Assembly: GCA_964396595.1 (NCBI GenBank)
Contig: CAYNFR010000024.1
Span: 1 to 55,147, forward strand
Length of the DNA: 55,147 nucleotides
DNA from: CAYNFR01 sp964396595
GTDB lineage: Bacteria; Bacteroidota; Bacteroidia; Chitinophagales; Saprospiraceae
Direction of reading: 5' to 3'
The notes beneath the pieces were generated by a model. That model made no database searches. It had not been told where the DNA came from and worked only from the letters and a program-made list of their open reading frames with translations. This document shows positions 33,567 to 41,223 of this stretch, in pieces. Within the stretch, counting starts at the first letter, position 1, and every line of letters starts with the position of its first letter. The translations under genes and the position numbers were made by a program.

Positions 33567-34301
33567 TATTGTTACTGTCTTAAGAATGCTACCTTGATGC
33601 ATATCACTTTTAGGTGGAGTGAGATTGAAAATGTTGGGCAAGACAGTTGATTGCGCCAATTTAAATTTCGGTATCCAGACTTCTTTTAGATTTTCGGGAG
33701 ATATCATGAAATGCGCTGACTCTGACGACCACTTGTATTGATCATAGAGTGATTTACCTTGATAAAGTGCAAGACAAATGACACTATCACTTCTGACTAA
33801 ATAATAATTTCCGAGTTGTAAATTGAGCTGGGAGATCGGTTCAACAAGTTTCTGACATATCAAAATATCGCCGGTGGAAATCTTTAACATGCGATAATTC
33901 TCGTTTACTTGTACAGCGATGAGCTGCGTATTATGGTTTACAAGATTGCTCGGAAGAACAATCTCTTCAGGAAACTTACTGACTGATACGTCGATGTTAT
34001 TCTTTAAAAAACTCTGGTAATGGGTAATGCTGAGGTAGGAAAGTCGTGTGGTTGTTGGCAAGTCATGAGTATTGGAAGTAATATGTCCTGAACCTTTGAA
34101 TAGATAATTAGGATTGAGTTCAAATCGATTGATCGCGACATAAAGCATGTCGATTGTCACCTCTCGGCGACCTTTCAATACCTCGTTCATAGCTTGTGGG
34201 AAAGCCCCTATTTCTAAAGCATATTGACGTGCTGATTTTACTATTCCTTTAGTCTTTAGATATTTAAAGGTTTCATTAAAACGTCTTGTAACTTCGTGCA
34301 T
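33561..34301 (-). CDS. XRE/S24-like transcriptional repressor
   Basis: 246 residues. The N-terminal helix-turn-helix (about 1-65) contains KGIVKSARQYALEIGAFPQAMNEVLKGRREV (in pieces), the layout of Bacteroidota XRE regulators, and NPNYLFKGSG ends it. The C-terminal part (about 115-215) resembles an S24/LexA-like domain (LKISTGDILICQKL and QLGNYYLVRSDSVICLALYQ in pieces), but I cannot point to a sure Ser-Lys dyad. Such proteins are phage-type or stress repressors. The start at 34301 follows from the TATGTTTG -7 box at 34322-34329; upstream methionines at 34334 and 34328 fall in the promoter. The upstream AT-rich DNA contains repeated TATATATTA, a possible self-operator. Confidence 0.75.
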   Translation of the reverse strand: MHEVTRRFNETFKYLKTKGIVKSARQYALEIGAFPQAMNEVLKGRREVTIDMLYVAINRFELNPNYLFKGSGHITSNTHDLPTTTRLSYLSITHYQSFLKNNIDVSVSKFPEEIVLPSNLVNHNTQLIAVQVNENYRMLKISTGDILICQKLVEPISQLNLQLGNYYLVRSDSVICLALYQGKSLYDQYKWSSESAHFMISPENLKEVWIPKFKLAQSTVLPNIFNLTPPKSDMHQGSILKTVTIS

Positions 34302-34321
34302 AGGTATACGACTTATGGACG

Positions 34322-34329
34322 CAAACATA
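34322..34329 (-). promoter_or_regulatory. -7 box of the repressor gene
   Basis: TATGTTTG on the minus strand, 20 bp before the ATG at 34301. It decides between three possible methionine starts. Confidence 0.5.
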
Positions 34330-34383
34330 TACAATATTTGTTTAATATATATCTTTTATAATATATAAAATACTCAAACTGTA

Positions 34384-34731
34384 TTAATTCTGTTCTGGGC
34401 TTCTTGTGATCACGTGAGCTTCCTCGCCGAAATATTGTGCGAATCGCGCAAAATCATTCGAAAGATTTTCGTCATTGGTAGCCTTGTGATAGGTCTCTGC
34501 CAATCCTCTAAGCGTATTATACATCAATCGATTCATTTCCCCGACTTCTAAGTCTTTAGTCCACAAATCAATCTTGAGGGTCTCCAATGTATCTTTCTCG
34601 AAAATAGATAACAAAAATGCCTTAGCCGGTTGCTTTGATTGATTCTGACCATCAGTGCTGTGCCAGTCAATATGTTCTGGTCTGTTATCATTGTCGAGTT
34701 TTATTCCCAGAGAGATAGTTGCTGATTTCAT
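34384..34731 (-). CDS. gldC: Gliding motility protein GldC
   Basis: 115 residues. The sequence KSATISLGIKLDNDNRPEHI with IDWHSTDGQNQSKQPAKAF and the end FAQYFGEEAHVI follow the GldC pattern throughout, and length is right. GldC is a small cytoplasmic protein needed for gliding in Flavobacterium johnsoniae, where it stabilises GldB. No other gld gene lies in this window. A TATCTTCG box (34755-34762) lies 23 bp before the ATG. Confidence 0.9.
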   Translation of the reverse strand: MKSATISLGIKLDNDNRPEHIDWHSTDGQNQSKQPAKAFLLSIFEKDTLETLKIDLWTKDLEVGEMNRLMYNTLRGLAETYHKATNDENLSNDFARFAQYFGEEAHVITRSPEQN

Positions 34732-34754
34732 GTAGTAATTAATTGAATGAAGGC

Positions 34755-34762
34755 GCGAAGAT
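34755..34762 (-). promoter_or_regulatory. -7-like box of gldC (TATCTTCG)
   Basis: One base from TAnnTTTG; same TTCGCG ending as the folD and glmM boxes. Confidence 0.3.
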
Positions 34763-34767
34763 ATTTA

Positions 34768-35547
34768 TTATAGGGGCTTAACTTCCATACCAGCTTGTTT
34801 TAATAGTCTTAAGACGCCATGGTTTCCTGATAGGTGTGCTGCACCAAAACAGTAAAAACCTTCATGGTGACGAGAGTGTTCAATGATCCGTGTGCAGATC
34901 AGGCTGTTCCGATGATTAATCATCAATTTTCTATTGACACCCAAGCTCTTTCTTGCGTGTGCATATAATTCTCGGATTTGTTCTTGCGCATACATGTCGA
35001 TCATCTTGTTAATTTGAGATTTCGATCTAGAAATATTTCTAACAAGCCTCACGAGATCTCGATATTCATGCTCAAGGGGCATAAAATCTAGGTAGGACAA
35101 TTGCTCTGCGGGTGTCTCTAGTCCATATCGGGGAATACCATGTGATCGGGCATGATTCCAGAGGGCTTCGTCAACCGATGGACGATGTACATCGTCGTCT
35201 TCCATCATTTTTTTTTGAACCAAAGCGCTGATCATCATTGGACGTAATGCGCGTACTTGATGTAGTGAGATTCCGATGTATTTCTCTAAATATTTGGCCA
35301 AATCTCTTTCTTGGCTGTCGGTGACATATTGTTTAAATACGTGGTAGTCAAGCTGAGGAGGGCTATATTCTGATATGGTGTCAAGATCTGATTCAGCATA
35401 GAATACAGATCTGGATGACAAAAGATCTTGAGCTCTCTTTATAATGTCAGAGAATCTCGGATGATGCACATGTATCGTCCCGAAAATGACCCCGCTTGTC
35501 TGAGGTGACTCTTTAGAACTACATCGCCAGAATAATGTATTAGTCAA
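34768..35547 (-). CDS. TraB/GumN family protein
   Basis: 259 residues. The family motifs are FGTIHVHH near the start (residues 22-29, GTxH), ESDLD, and FGAAHLSGNHGVLRLLKQAGM near the end (GAxHL...G...L). TraB/GumN proteins are thought to be metal-dependent proteases of the EreA/ChaN-like (Tiki-related) superfamily. Here there is no signal peptide, whereas many relatives are secreted. The start is a TTG at 35547: the open frame reaches back to a stop at 35590-35592 with no ATG. The gene follows the Lrp regulator by 60 bp. Confidence 0.85.
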   Translation of the reverse strand: MTNTLFWRCSSKESPQTSGVIFGTIHVHHPRFSDIIKRAQDLLSSRSVFYAESDLDTISEYSPPQLDYHVFKQYVTDSQERDLAKYLEKYIGISLHQVRALRPMMISALVQKKMMEDDDVHRPSVDEALWNHARSHGIPRYGLETPAEQLSYLDFMPLEHEYRDLVRLVRNISRSKSQINKMIDMYAQEQIRELYAHARKSLGVNRKLMINHRNSLICTRIIEHSRHHEGFYCFGAAHLSGNHGVLRLLKQAGMEVKPL

Positions 35548-35607
35548 AGAAGCGGTGTTCAGCTGAAGGCAATTATGATATGATCGTAACTACGGATTGG
35601 CCAACAT

Positions 35608-36090
35608 TTATTGATAATCGAATGGAAGAACCTTAGACTTCTTGACCTTGGAAAGGGTCATCAATGTTTTAAGACGCTCCACTTCTTCTATCTGTGATAA
35701 TTTTTTGAACAATAGCTGCTCATAAGCCGTCATATCTTGACAAATGACACGCACTAATGCATCTCCGTCACCTGTTATGATGTAACATTCTGTTACCTCA
35801 TCTATATGCTGGATTTTACTAATAAAATTTTCGAGTGCATTTTCCTTCTGCCATGCCAATGACACCAATACGAACGTACTGACCGTAAGACCCAGTTTTC
35901 TACCGTCTACCTTAGCATGATAGCTCTGAATGACACCACTTTGTTCTAATTTTTTGACTCTCTCCAATGTAGGAGCCGGAGATAATCCGATTTTCTTGCT
36001 GAGATCCAGATTTGTTATTTTGCTATTCTCTTGAAGTAACTTCAAAATTTTGAGATCTATATTATCAAGTTTAACTTCTTGCGGGTTCAT
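35608..36090 (-). CDS. Lrp/AsnC family transcriptional regulator
   Basis: 160 residues. N-terminal winged helix (LDNIDLKILKLLQENSKI, then LSKKIGLSPAPTLERVKKLEQSG) and C-terminal RAM/AsnC ligand domain (about 75-150) with VLVSLAWQKE and YIITGDGDALVRV. Such proteins sense amino acids and regulate transport or metabolism. Neighbours: the TraB/GumN gene downstream and the GlcD-type oxidase gene upstream, 158 bp away, with nothing recognised in the gap. The target genes are unknown. Confidence 0.94.
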   Translation of the reverse strand: MNPQEVKLDNIDLKILKLLQENSKITNLDLSKKIGLSPAPTLERVKKLEQSGVIQSYHAKVDGRKLGLTVSTFVLVSLAWQKENALENFISKIQHIDEVTECYIITGDGDALVRVICQDMTAYEQLLFKKLSQIEEVERLKTLMTLSKVKKSKVLPFDYQ

Positions 36091-36248
36091 TCTCTTTGTA
36101 TTTTAACTTAGTGAGCAATTTAGTTTTTTAGCCAACGAACTGTTTATGCCTTAAAATATAATTTGTCAAAAGTATGTAATTATCAAATATAATTAGAATA
36201 ATTCAGGTAAAATTTTGTTATCGTGCTAAGACAAAATTTTCCGACTAA

Positions 36249-37631
36249 TTATGCGTCTAGTATTTTATTTCGGTTTAAGAGGTTTTTAGGATCGAGACAA
36301 CGCTTTATGCTTGTCATCACAGCGATTTCATTGGCTGTTCTCGAGATAGGTAGATATGCCTTCTTATGAAGTCCAATACCATGTTCTGCTGATACGGATC
36401 CACCTATTGCTTGGAGAGGAGCATAGACGATATCATTGATGCGTTGCTTCAGTGATGGCGCATCCGTGGACTTTCCTGCTATGATATGTATATTACCGTC
36501 CCCTACATGCCCAAAATTATATACGGCCTCCACACCTTCGAGCTGTCTTAATTCCTCACTTATCTTGTCAATAAGCTCCCCAATAAGCGGTATTGGTAGA
36601 GAGATATCAAAATGTTGACTAAATGCATGCTGTGTTACAAACACGCCTACATCTTCTCGTATAGTCCAGAACCAATGAAGGTCAGCCTGTGTACAAGCCA
36701 ATGCCGCATCTTCAATAAACCCTTCTTCCAAAGCCTCTGAGAGTAAATTTGTCATGCGCTCTTCATCATAAGCCTGAATACTTCCTAAGCAATCAATCAA
36801 CACATAATATGTGTAATCACCAGACAAAGGAGCTTTCATCATCGAAGGTGGACTTGTCATGGCCTGGTAGCAATCTCGCCACATCAGTTCAAAACCGGTT
36901 AATGTCCCTGCCAAGCCTGCGTCCATAAACTTCAATAAGCTCATGACATCTTCATAACGCTTTATGCCTACGAACGCACTAACCCTGCTCTTAGGTGTCT
37001 CAGATAGCTTTAAGACAGCTTTTGTAATTATCCCTAGTGTACCTTCAGAGCCGATGAATAGATGTTTTAGGTCATAGCCCGAATTGTCTTTTATAATCTT
37101 CTTTAGAGAAGATAGTATAGTACCATCGGCTAAGACAACTTCAAGACCGAGTATTAGATTTCGGGTCATCCCATATCTTATTACTCGTAGCCCACCGGCA
37201 TTGGTGGCGATTATTCCGCCTATTTGAGCTGATCCTTTAGCACCAAAATTTAGGGGAAACAGTAATCCTTTCGGTTCTGTTGCCAGATGAATTTGTTCCA
37301 AAATCACACCGCTCTCCACGGTCATCGTCCTGCTCTGGGGATCAATCTCAATGATCTTGTTCATCCGATCCAGGGCGATAACAACTTCATCAGGTCTAGT
37401 CTCGGTTGCTCCTGTGAGATTAGTCAACCCTCCATGAATGACAATCGGTTGATCATGATCATGGCATATCTTCAGGATAGCAGATAGCTGCTCTGCGCTT
37501 TTAGGAAGCAACACAGCGAGGGCTTTCAATGGTACGTCCATAGTCCATATGTGCTCGTATCTTTCCCCTACATCCTCCCCTGTTATTATTTGATCAACTG
37601 AAAGTACTTTACTGAATTCCTCTACAATCAT
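36249..37631 (-). CDS. FAD-linked oxidase, GlcD/D-lactate dehydrogenase type
   Basis: 460 residues. The PCMH-type FAD domain has IVIHGGLTNLTGATE and the pyrophosphate-binding GSAQIGGIIATNAGGLRVIRYG (in two pieces), then NLILGLEVVLADGTIL and SEGTLGIITKAVLKL. The C-terminal domain has FGHVGDGNIHI with the metal/substrate histidines and SAEHGIGLHKK. It oxidises a D-2-hydroxy acid such as D-lactate or glycolate. The start at 37631 has AAAGG upstream; the preceding AhpD-like gene ends at 37645, so the two are one operon. A longer start at 37661 would overlap that gene. No GlcE/GlcF partner or iron-sulfur domain is visible. Confidence 0.92.
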   Translation of the reverse strand: MIVEEFSKVLSVDQIITGEDVGERYEHIWTMDVPLKALAVLLPKSAEQLSAILKICHDHDQPIVIHGGLTNLTGATETRPDEVVIALDRMNKIIEIDPQSRTMTVESGVILEQIHLATEPKGLLFPLNFGAKGSAQIGGIIATNAGGLRVIRYGMTRNLILGLEVVLADGTILSSLKKIIKDNSGYDLKHLFIGSEGTLGIITKAVLKLSETPKSRVSAFVGIKRYEDVMSLLKFMDAGLAGTLTGFELMWRDCYQAMTSPPSMMKAPLSGDYTYYVLIDCLGSIQAYDEERMTNLLSEALEEGFIEDAALACTQADLHWFWTIREDVGVFVTQHAFSQHFDISLPIPLIGELIDKISEELRQLEGVEAVYNFGHVGDGNIHIIAGKSTDAPSLKQRINDIVYAPLQAIGGSVSAEHGIGLHKKAYLPISRTANEIAVMTSIKRCLDPKNLLNRNKILDA

Positions 37632-37644
37632 TAGTCTATGCCTT

Positions 37645-38250
37645 TCATTTAGAATAGTCATGTTTTCCACGCTCCCATCCGGCTGCATGCAAATATAAAG
37701 CGGCATCCGAAGCAGCCGGTTCTTCTAATTGGGTACCCATGCTATCGTTCCATCTATTGAGATATCCGAACAATGCGATCACGCCCATAATCTCCACTAT
37801 TTCTCCATCTGTCCAAAACTGTCGCATCCGTTCACTGATTTCGTCATCGACCTGATTTGGAAGTGAAGCTGCTGCAACTGCCAGATCAAAGGCGGCTTTC
37901 TCAGCTTCCGTAAATGCAGGGTAGCTTCGATAATCCCATACATGTAGCAGTCTATCTTCTTCGCTACCGTATCTTGCTGCTGCCCTGATGGTGTGTGCTT
38001 CACAATATCTGCATCCCGCAGTATTGCTAGCTATGTAGGCGATCAGTCGTTTCAACGAACTAGTCACTCGCCCCTGATTTTCCATCACTGCCATATTCAG
38101 TTCTAAGAATGCCTTGGCTATACGTGGTCTGTGAAACATCGTAAATAAACTATTGGGCACAAAGCCCAATGTCTCTTCATAAAATGCAGCCATTTCTGCT
38201 ACTTCTTCACCTGAATTTCGATCTATTGGCGCTACTAAGGGGCGTTGCAT
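37645..38250 (-). CDS. Carboxymuconolactone decarboxylase/AhpD-like, peroxidase-related protein
   Basis: 201 residues, all-helical. The motif CRYCEAHT (CxxCxxxH) is the redox-active site of AhpD-type proteins. The N-terminal half (FYEETLGFVPNSLFTMFHRPRIAKAF) is typical of the peroxidase-related subgroup. It probably reduces peroxides or disulfides. Co-transcribed with the FAD oxidase, whose reaction would make hydrogen peroxide if it uses oxygen, so a protective function is reasonable. Upstream, TACCTTTA sits about 39 bp before the ATG, a near match to the -7 box. Confidence 0.88.
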   Translation of the reverse strand: MQRPLVAPIDRNSGEEVAEMAAFYEETLGFVPNSLFTMFHRPRIAKAFLELNMAVMENQGRVTSSLKRLIAYIASNTAGCRYCEAHTIRAAARYGSEEDRLLHVWDYRSYPAFTEAEKAAFDLAVAAASLPNQVDDEISERMRQFWTDGEIVEIMGVIALFGYLNRWNDSMGTQLEEPAASDAALYLHAAGWERGKHDYSK

Positions 38251-38384
38251 ATTGTGTTCTTTTACGATTTATCTGTAAACGGGCTAAAGGTACACCTCAT
38301 CCATTAATTCTGTTTTGACATCCATAAACTTATTCTTTCGAGAATAGTTAACCATACCGTACCAAGCCAATGAAATCACAATAG

Positions 38385-38852
38385 ATGAAAACATACGTAC
38401 TCAAAAAAGAACAGCAGCTACCGATATCATTAGATGAGGCATGGGCATTCTTTTCTAGACCCGGCAATCTTCAAAAAATTACACCAGAGGCTTTATCTTT
38501 TAACGTTCTTACACCCAGTGAAGAGCTTGAGAGCATGTATTCCGGCCAAATTATCAACTACATCGTCAAGCCGCTTCTTGGTATTCCGATCAAATGGACT
38601 ACAGAAATTACTCACGTCTTTGCGCCACATTATTTTGTTGATGAACAGCGATTTGGGCCATATGCGTTCTGGCATCACAAGCATTTTTTTGTTGAAAACG
38701 AGCGAGGGGTCTTGATGACGGATCTTATTCATTATTTGCCCCCATTGGGATTAATTGGCAGAATGGTACATCCATTCATAGTACGCCCTAAGCTAGAAGA
38801 GATATTTAACTATCGCGTGACTGCTGTCGAACAATTATTTGGCAAAGCCTAA
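38385..38852 (+). CDS. SRPBCC family (START/Bet v1-like) protein
   Basis: 155 residues. The opening (KKEQQLPISLDEAWAFFSRPGNLQKITP) and the end (GLIGRMVHPFIVRPKLEEIFNYR) are typical of ligand-binding SRPBCC proteins annotated as cell-division-inhibitor-like in Bacteroidota. The fold has a deep hydrophobic pocket; the ligand is unknown. Its stop codon region overlaps the end of tpiA by 4 bp on the other strand. Confidence 0.85.
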   Translation: MKTYVLKKEQQLPISLDEAWAFFSRPGNLQKITPEALSFNVLTPSEELESMYSGQIINYIVKPLLGIPIKWTTEITHVFAPHYFVDEQRFGPYAFWHHKHFFVENERGVLMTDLIHYLPPLGLIGRMVHPFIVRPKLEEIFNYRVTAVEQLFGKA

Positions 38853-39598
38853 GAAAATGATTGACAAATCTTAGCAAACCCCTCTACATCCAGACTAGCC
38901 CCACCTACCAGCCCGCCATCAATATCCGGCTTAGCGAAGAGTTCTGCGGCATTGGAGGATTTAACAGAACCTCCATATAGGATGGGAACGCGATCAGCAA
39001 ATGAAGTAGAGAACCGACTAGCCAGCCATATACGGATAGCTTCATGCATTTGTTGCGCTTGCTCCGGTGTAGCCGTCTCGCCTGTGCCTATAGCCCATAT
39101 GGGCTCATATGCAATGACCAAAGTGCTTAATTCAGAATCTGAAAATTCAGCAAATGATGCTTTCAACTGCCCTAATACATACTCGATATGTTCATCTCGT
39201 TTTCGTACTTCAAGGGGCTCTCCACAACAGAAAATGGGTATCAATCCGTTTTCTAAGGCTTGTCGGAGCTTGATGGCCAGAAGCTCATTGGTCTCGTTAA
39301 AATATTCCCGTCGCTCACTATGACCGATGATCACATGAGAGACGCCGATATCTTTTAGCATAGCACCGGATATTTCACCGGTAAATGCACCTGAATCTTT
39401 ATCTGATAGATTTTGTGCACCAAGATGAATGTGTTCAGCCGCTGCAATTTTTAGAGTTGATAAATGCGTAAATGGTACACATAATACAACCTCCACATCC
39501 TCACGTGTAGTAAATTCTCCAAATCTAGATACCCATTCTGCAGAAGCGGAAGCTAGAGTGTTCATTTTCCAGTTGCCTGCGGCAATTTTTTTTCTCAT
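38849..39598 (-). CDS. tpiA: Triosephosphate isomerase
   Basis: 249 residues, usual length. The N-terminal KIAAGNWKMN has the substrate Lys; IIGHSERREYF carries the catalytic His, AYEPIWAIGTG the catalytic Glu with the mobile loop following, and ILYGGSVKSSNA the phosphate-binding end. It interconverts dihydroxyacetone phosphate and glyceraldehyde 3-phosphate. 45 bp after ffh in the same direction, so possibly co-transcribed. Confidence 0.98.
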   Translation of the reverse strand: MRKKIAAGNWKMNTLASASAEWVSRFGEFTTREDVEVVLCVPFTHLSTLKIAAAEHIHLGAQNLSDKDSGAFTGEISGAMLKDIGVSHVIIGHSERREYFNETNELLAIKLRQALENGLIPIFCCGEPLEVRKRDEHIEYVLGQLKASFAEFSDSELSTLVIAYEPIWAIGTGETATPEQAQQMHEAIRIWLASRFSTSFADRVPILYGGSVKSSNAAELFAKPDIDGGLVGGASLDVEGFAKICQSFS

Positions 39599-39643
39599 TA
39601 TAGTTACTTAAGCTATTAATAAAGTTTGTGCGGAGAACGTCAT

Positions 39644-40990
39644 TTAAAATTTGGGACCTCCCATGCGTTGCATTTGCTCCATCATGCGTTGCATATTATC
39701 ACCTTGGCTCATCATATGCATCATTTTGCGCATCTGATCGAACTGCTTGATAAACATATTTATCTCGTGAAGTGATCTTCCTGAACCTGCAGCAATTCTC
39801 TTCTTGCGACTCATGTTGAGCACATCTGGATTGGCTCTTTCTTTGGGTGTCATGGATTGAATGATCGATTCTACTTTTTTGAATGCATTATTATCGATAT
39901 CCACATCTTTAGTGATTTTGTTCAAGCCGGGTATCATGTTCATTACCCCTTTTAAATCACCCATTTTTTTGATCTGCTCTACTTGCTTCAAGAAATCATT
40001 AAAATCAAACTTGTTCTTTTTGATCTTTTTTTCTAATCGCTTAGCTTCCTCTTCATCAAATTGATCTTGGGCGCGCTCGACAAACGATATGATATCACCC
40101 ATACCTAGGATACGTTGCGCCATTCTATCTGGATAGAACATATCCAAGGCATCCATTTTTTCGCCCGTACTGATGAATTTTATTGGTTTGCCGACTGTGT
40201 ATTTTACTGATAAAGCCGCCCCACCGCGTGTATCACCATCAAGCTTGGTTAATACCACACCATCAAAATCGATTCGATCATTGAAGGCTTTAGCCGTATT
40301 AACAGCGTCTTGACCTGTCATAGAGTCGACGACAAACAATGTTTCATTCGGAATGATATTCGACTTTATGGAGGCAATCTCGTCCATCATGGCCTCATCA
40401 ATGGCTAGACGTCCTGCTGTATCCACAATGACTATATCTATCTTATTTTCTTGTGCATACAATATGGCGTTTTGTGCGATCGCCACTGGATTTTTGTTTT
40501 CAATTTCCTTGTAAACCTGTACGCCTACCTGTTCTGACAATACTGTCAGCTGTTCAATCGCGGCAGGTCTGTAGACATCCGCAGCGACGAGTAATACGTT
40601 TTTTTTCTTTTTCTCCTTGAGCCACATGGCGAGCTTACCGCTGAATGTAGTTTTACCCGAACCTTGTAGTCCGGCTATCAAAATGACTGTCGGTTTACCA
40701 TTGAGGTCTATTCCTGCAACCTCTCCACCCATAAGAGCGGTCATTTCGTCCAATACGATCTTGACCATTAACTCACCGGGCTTCACAGATTTAAGGATAT
40801 TGCGCGTACCTAGCGCTTCATCCTTGATCTTGTCTGTAAATTCTTTGGCAATTTTATAGTTAACATCCGCCGCGACCAGTGCTCTGCGGATCTCCTTTAC
40901 AGACGTGGCAATATTGAGTTCAGTTAACTTGCCATCTCCTTTAAGCGATTTGAAGGCTCCTTCTAACTTATCACTAAGACTTTCAAACAT
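39644..40990 (-). CDS. ffh: Signal recognition particle protein Ffh
   Basis: 448 residues. N domain, then G domain with GLQGSGKTTFSGKLA (P-loop), VDTAGRLAIDE and LTKLDGDTRGGAAL, and the C-terminal M domain rich in methionine (QFDQMRKMMHMMSQGDNMQRMMEQM in pieces), which binds signal peptides and 4.5S RNA. The start at 40990 (MFESLSDKLEGAFK) is canonical; the longer frame to 41050 covers the promoter. A TATATTTG box lies 25 bp upstream. Confidence 0.98.
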   Translation of the reverse strand: MFESLSDKLEGAFKSLKGDGKLTELNIATSVKEIRRALVAADVNYKIAKEFTDKIKDEALGTRNILKSVKPGELMVKIVLDEMTALMGGEVAGIDLNGKPTVILIAGLQGSGKTTFSGKLAMWLKEKKKKNVLLVAADVYRPAAIEQLTVLSEQVGVQVYKEIENKNPVAIAQNAILYAQENKIDIVIVDTAGRLAIDEAMMDEIASIKSNIIPNETLFVVDSMTGQDAVNTAKAFNDRIDFDGVVLTKLDGDTRGGAALSVKYTVGKPIKFISTGEKMDALDMFYPDRMAQRILGMGDIISFVERAQDQFDEEEAKRLEKKIKKNKFDFNDFLKQVEQIKKMGDLKGVMNMIPGLNKITKDVDIDNNAFKKVESIIQSMTPKERANPDVLNMSRKKRIAAGSGRSLHEINMFIKQFDQMRKMMHMMSQGDNMQRMMEQMQRMGGPKF

Positions 40991-41015
40991 GATTATGCGC
41001 TCTTTATATCCGCCG

Positions 41016-41023
41016 CAAATATA
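41016..41023 (-). promoter_or_regulatory. -7 box of ffh
   Basis: TATATTTG on the minus strand followed by CGGCGG, very similar to the smc promoter (TATATTTGCCGCC). No TTG at -33. Confidence 0.5.
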
Positions 41024-41223
41024 GATACATTGTACGATTGAGTAGATCATAGATCAAAATCCCGATGTATTCGACAATAAAATTCAACGCTTGTTGCTCT
41101 TCATATTTCAAGAGTTGAATATTTTTAACCGCATATCAGCGGGACTGTCTCGATACAAGTTAACTTGCATCTGAATGTAAGACATAATCTCAGCGGACTT
41201 TTTACCCGATAAATAATGTACGA

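Noticed and set aside
41156..41167. CAAGTTAACTTG, perfect 12-bp palindrome 56 bp upstream of the GMC gene
   Set aside because: A 12-bp perfect palindrome is expected about once every 4 kb by chance and no second copy was seen upstream of a gene.
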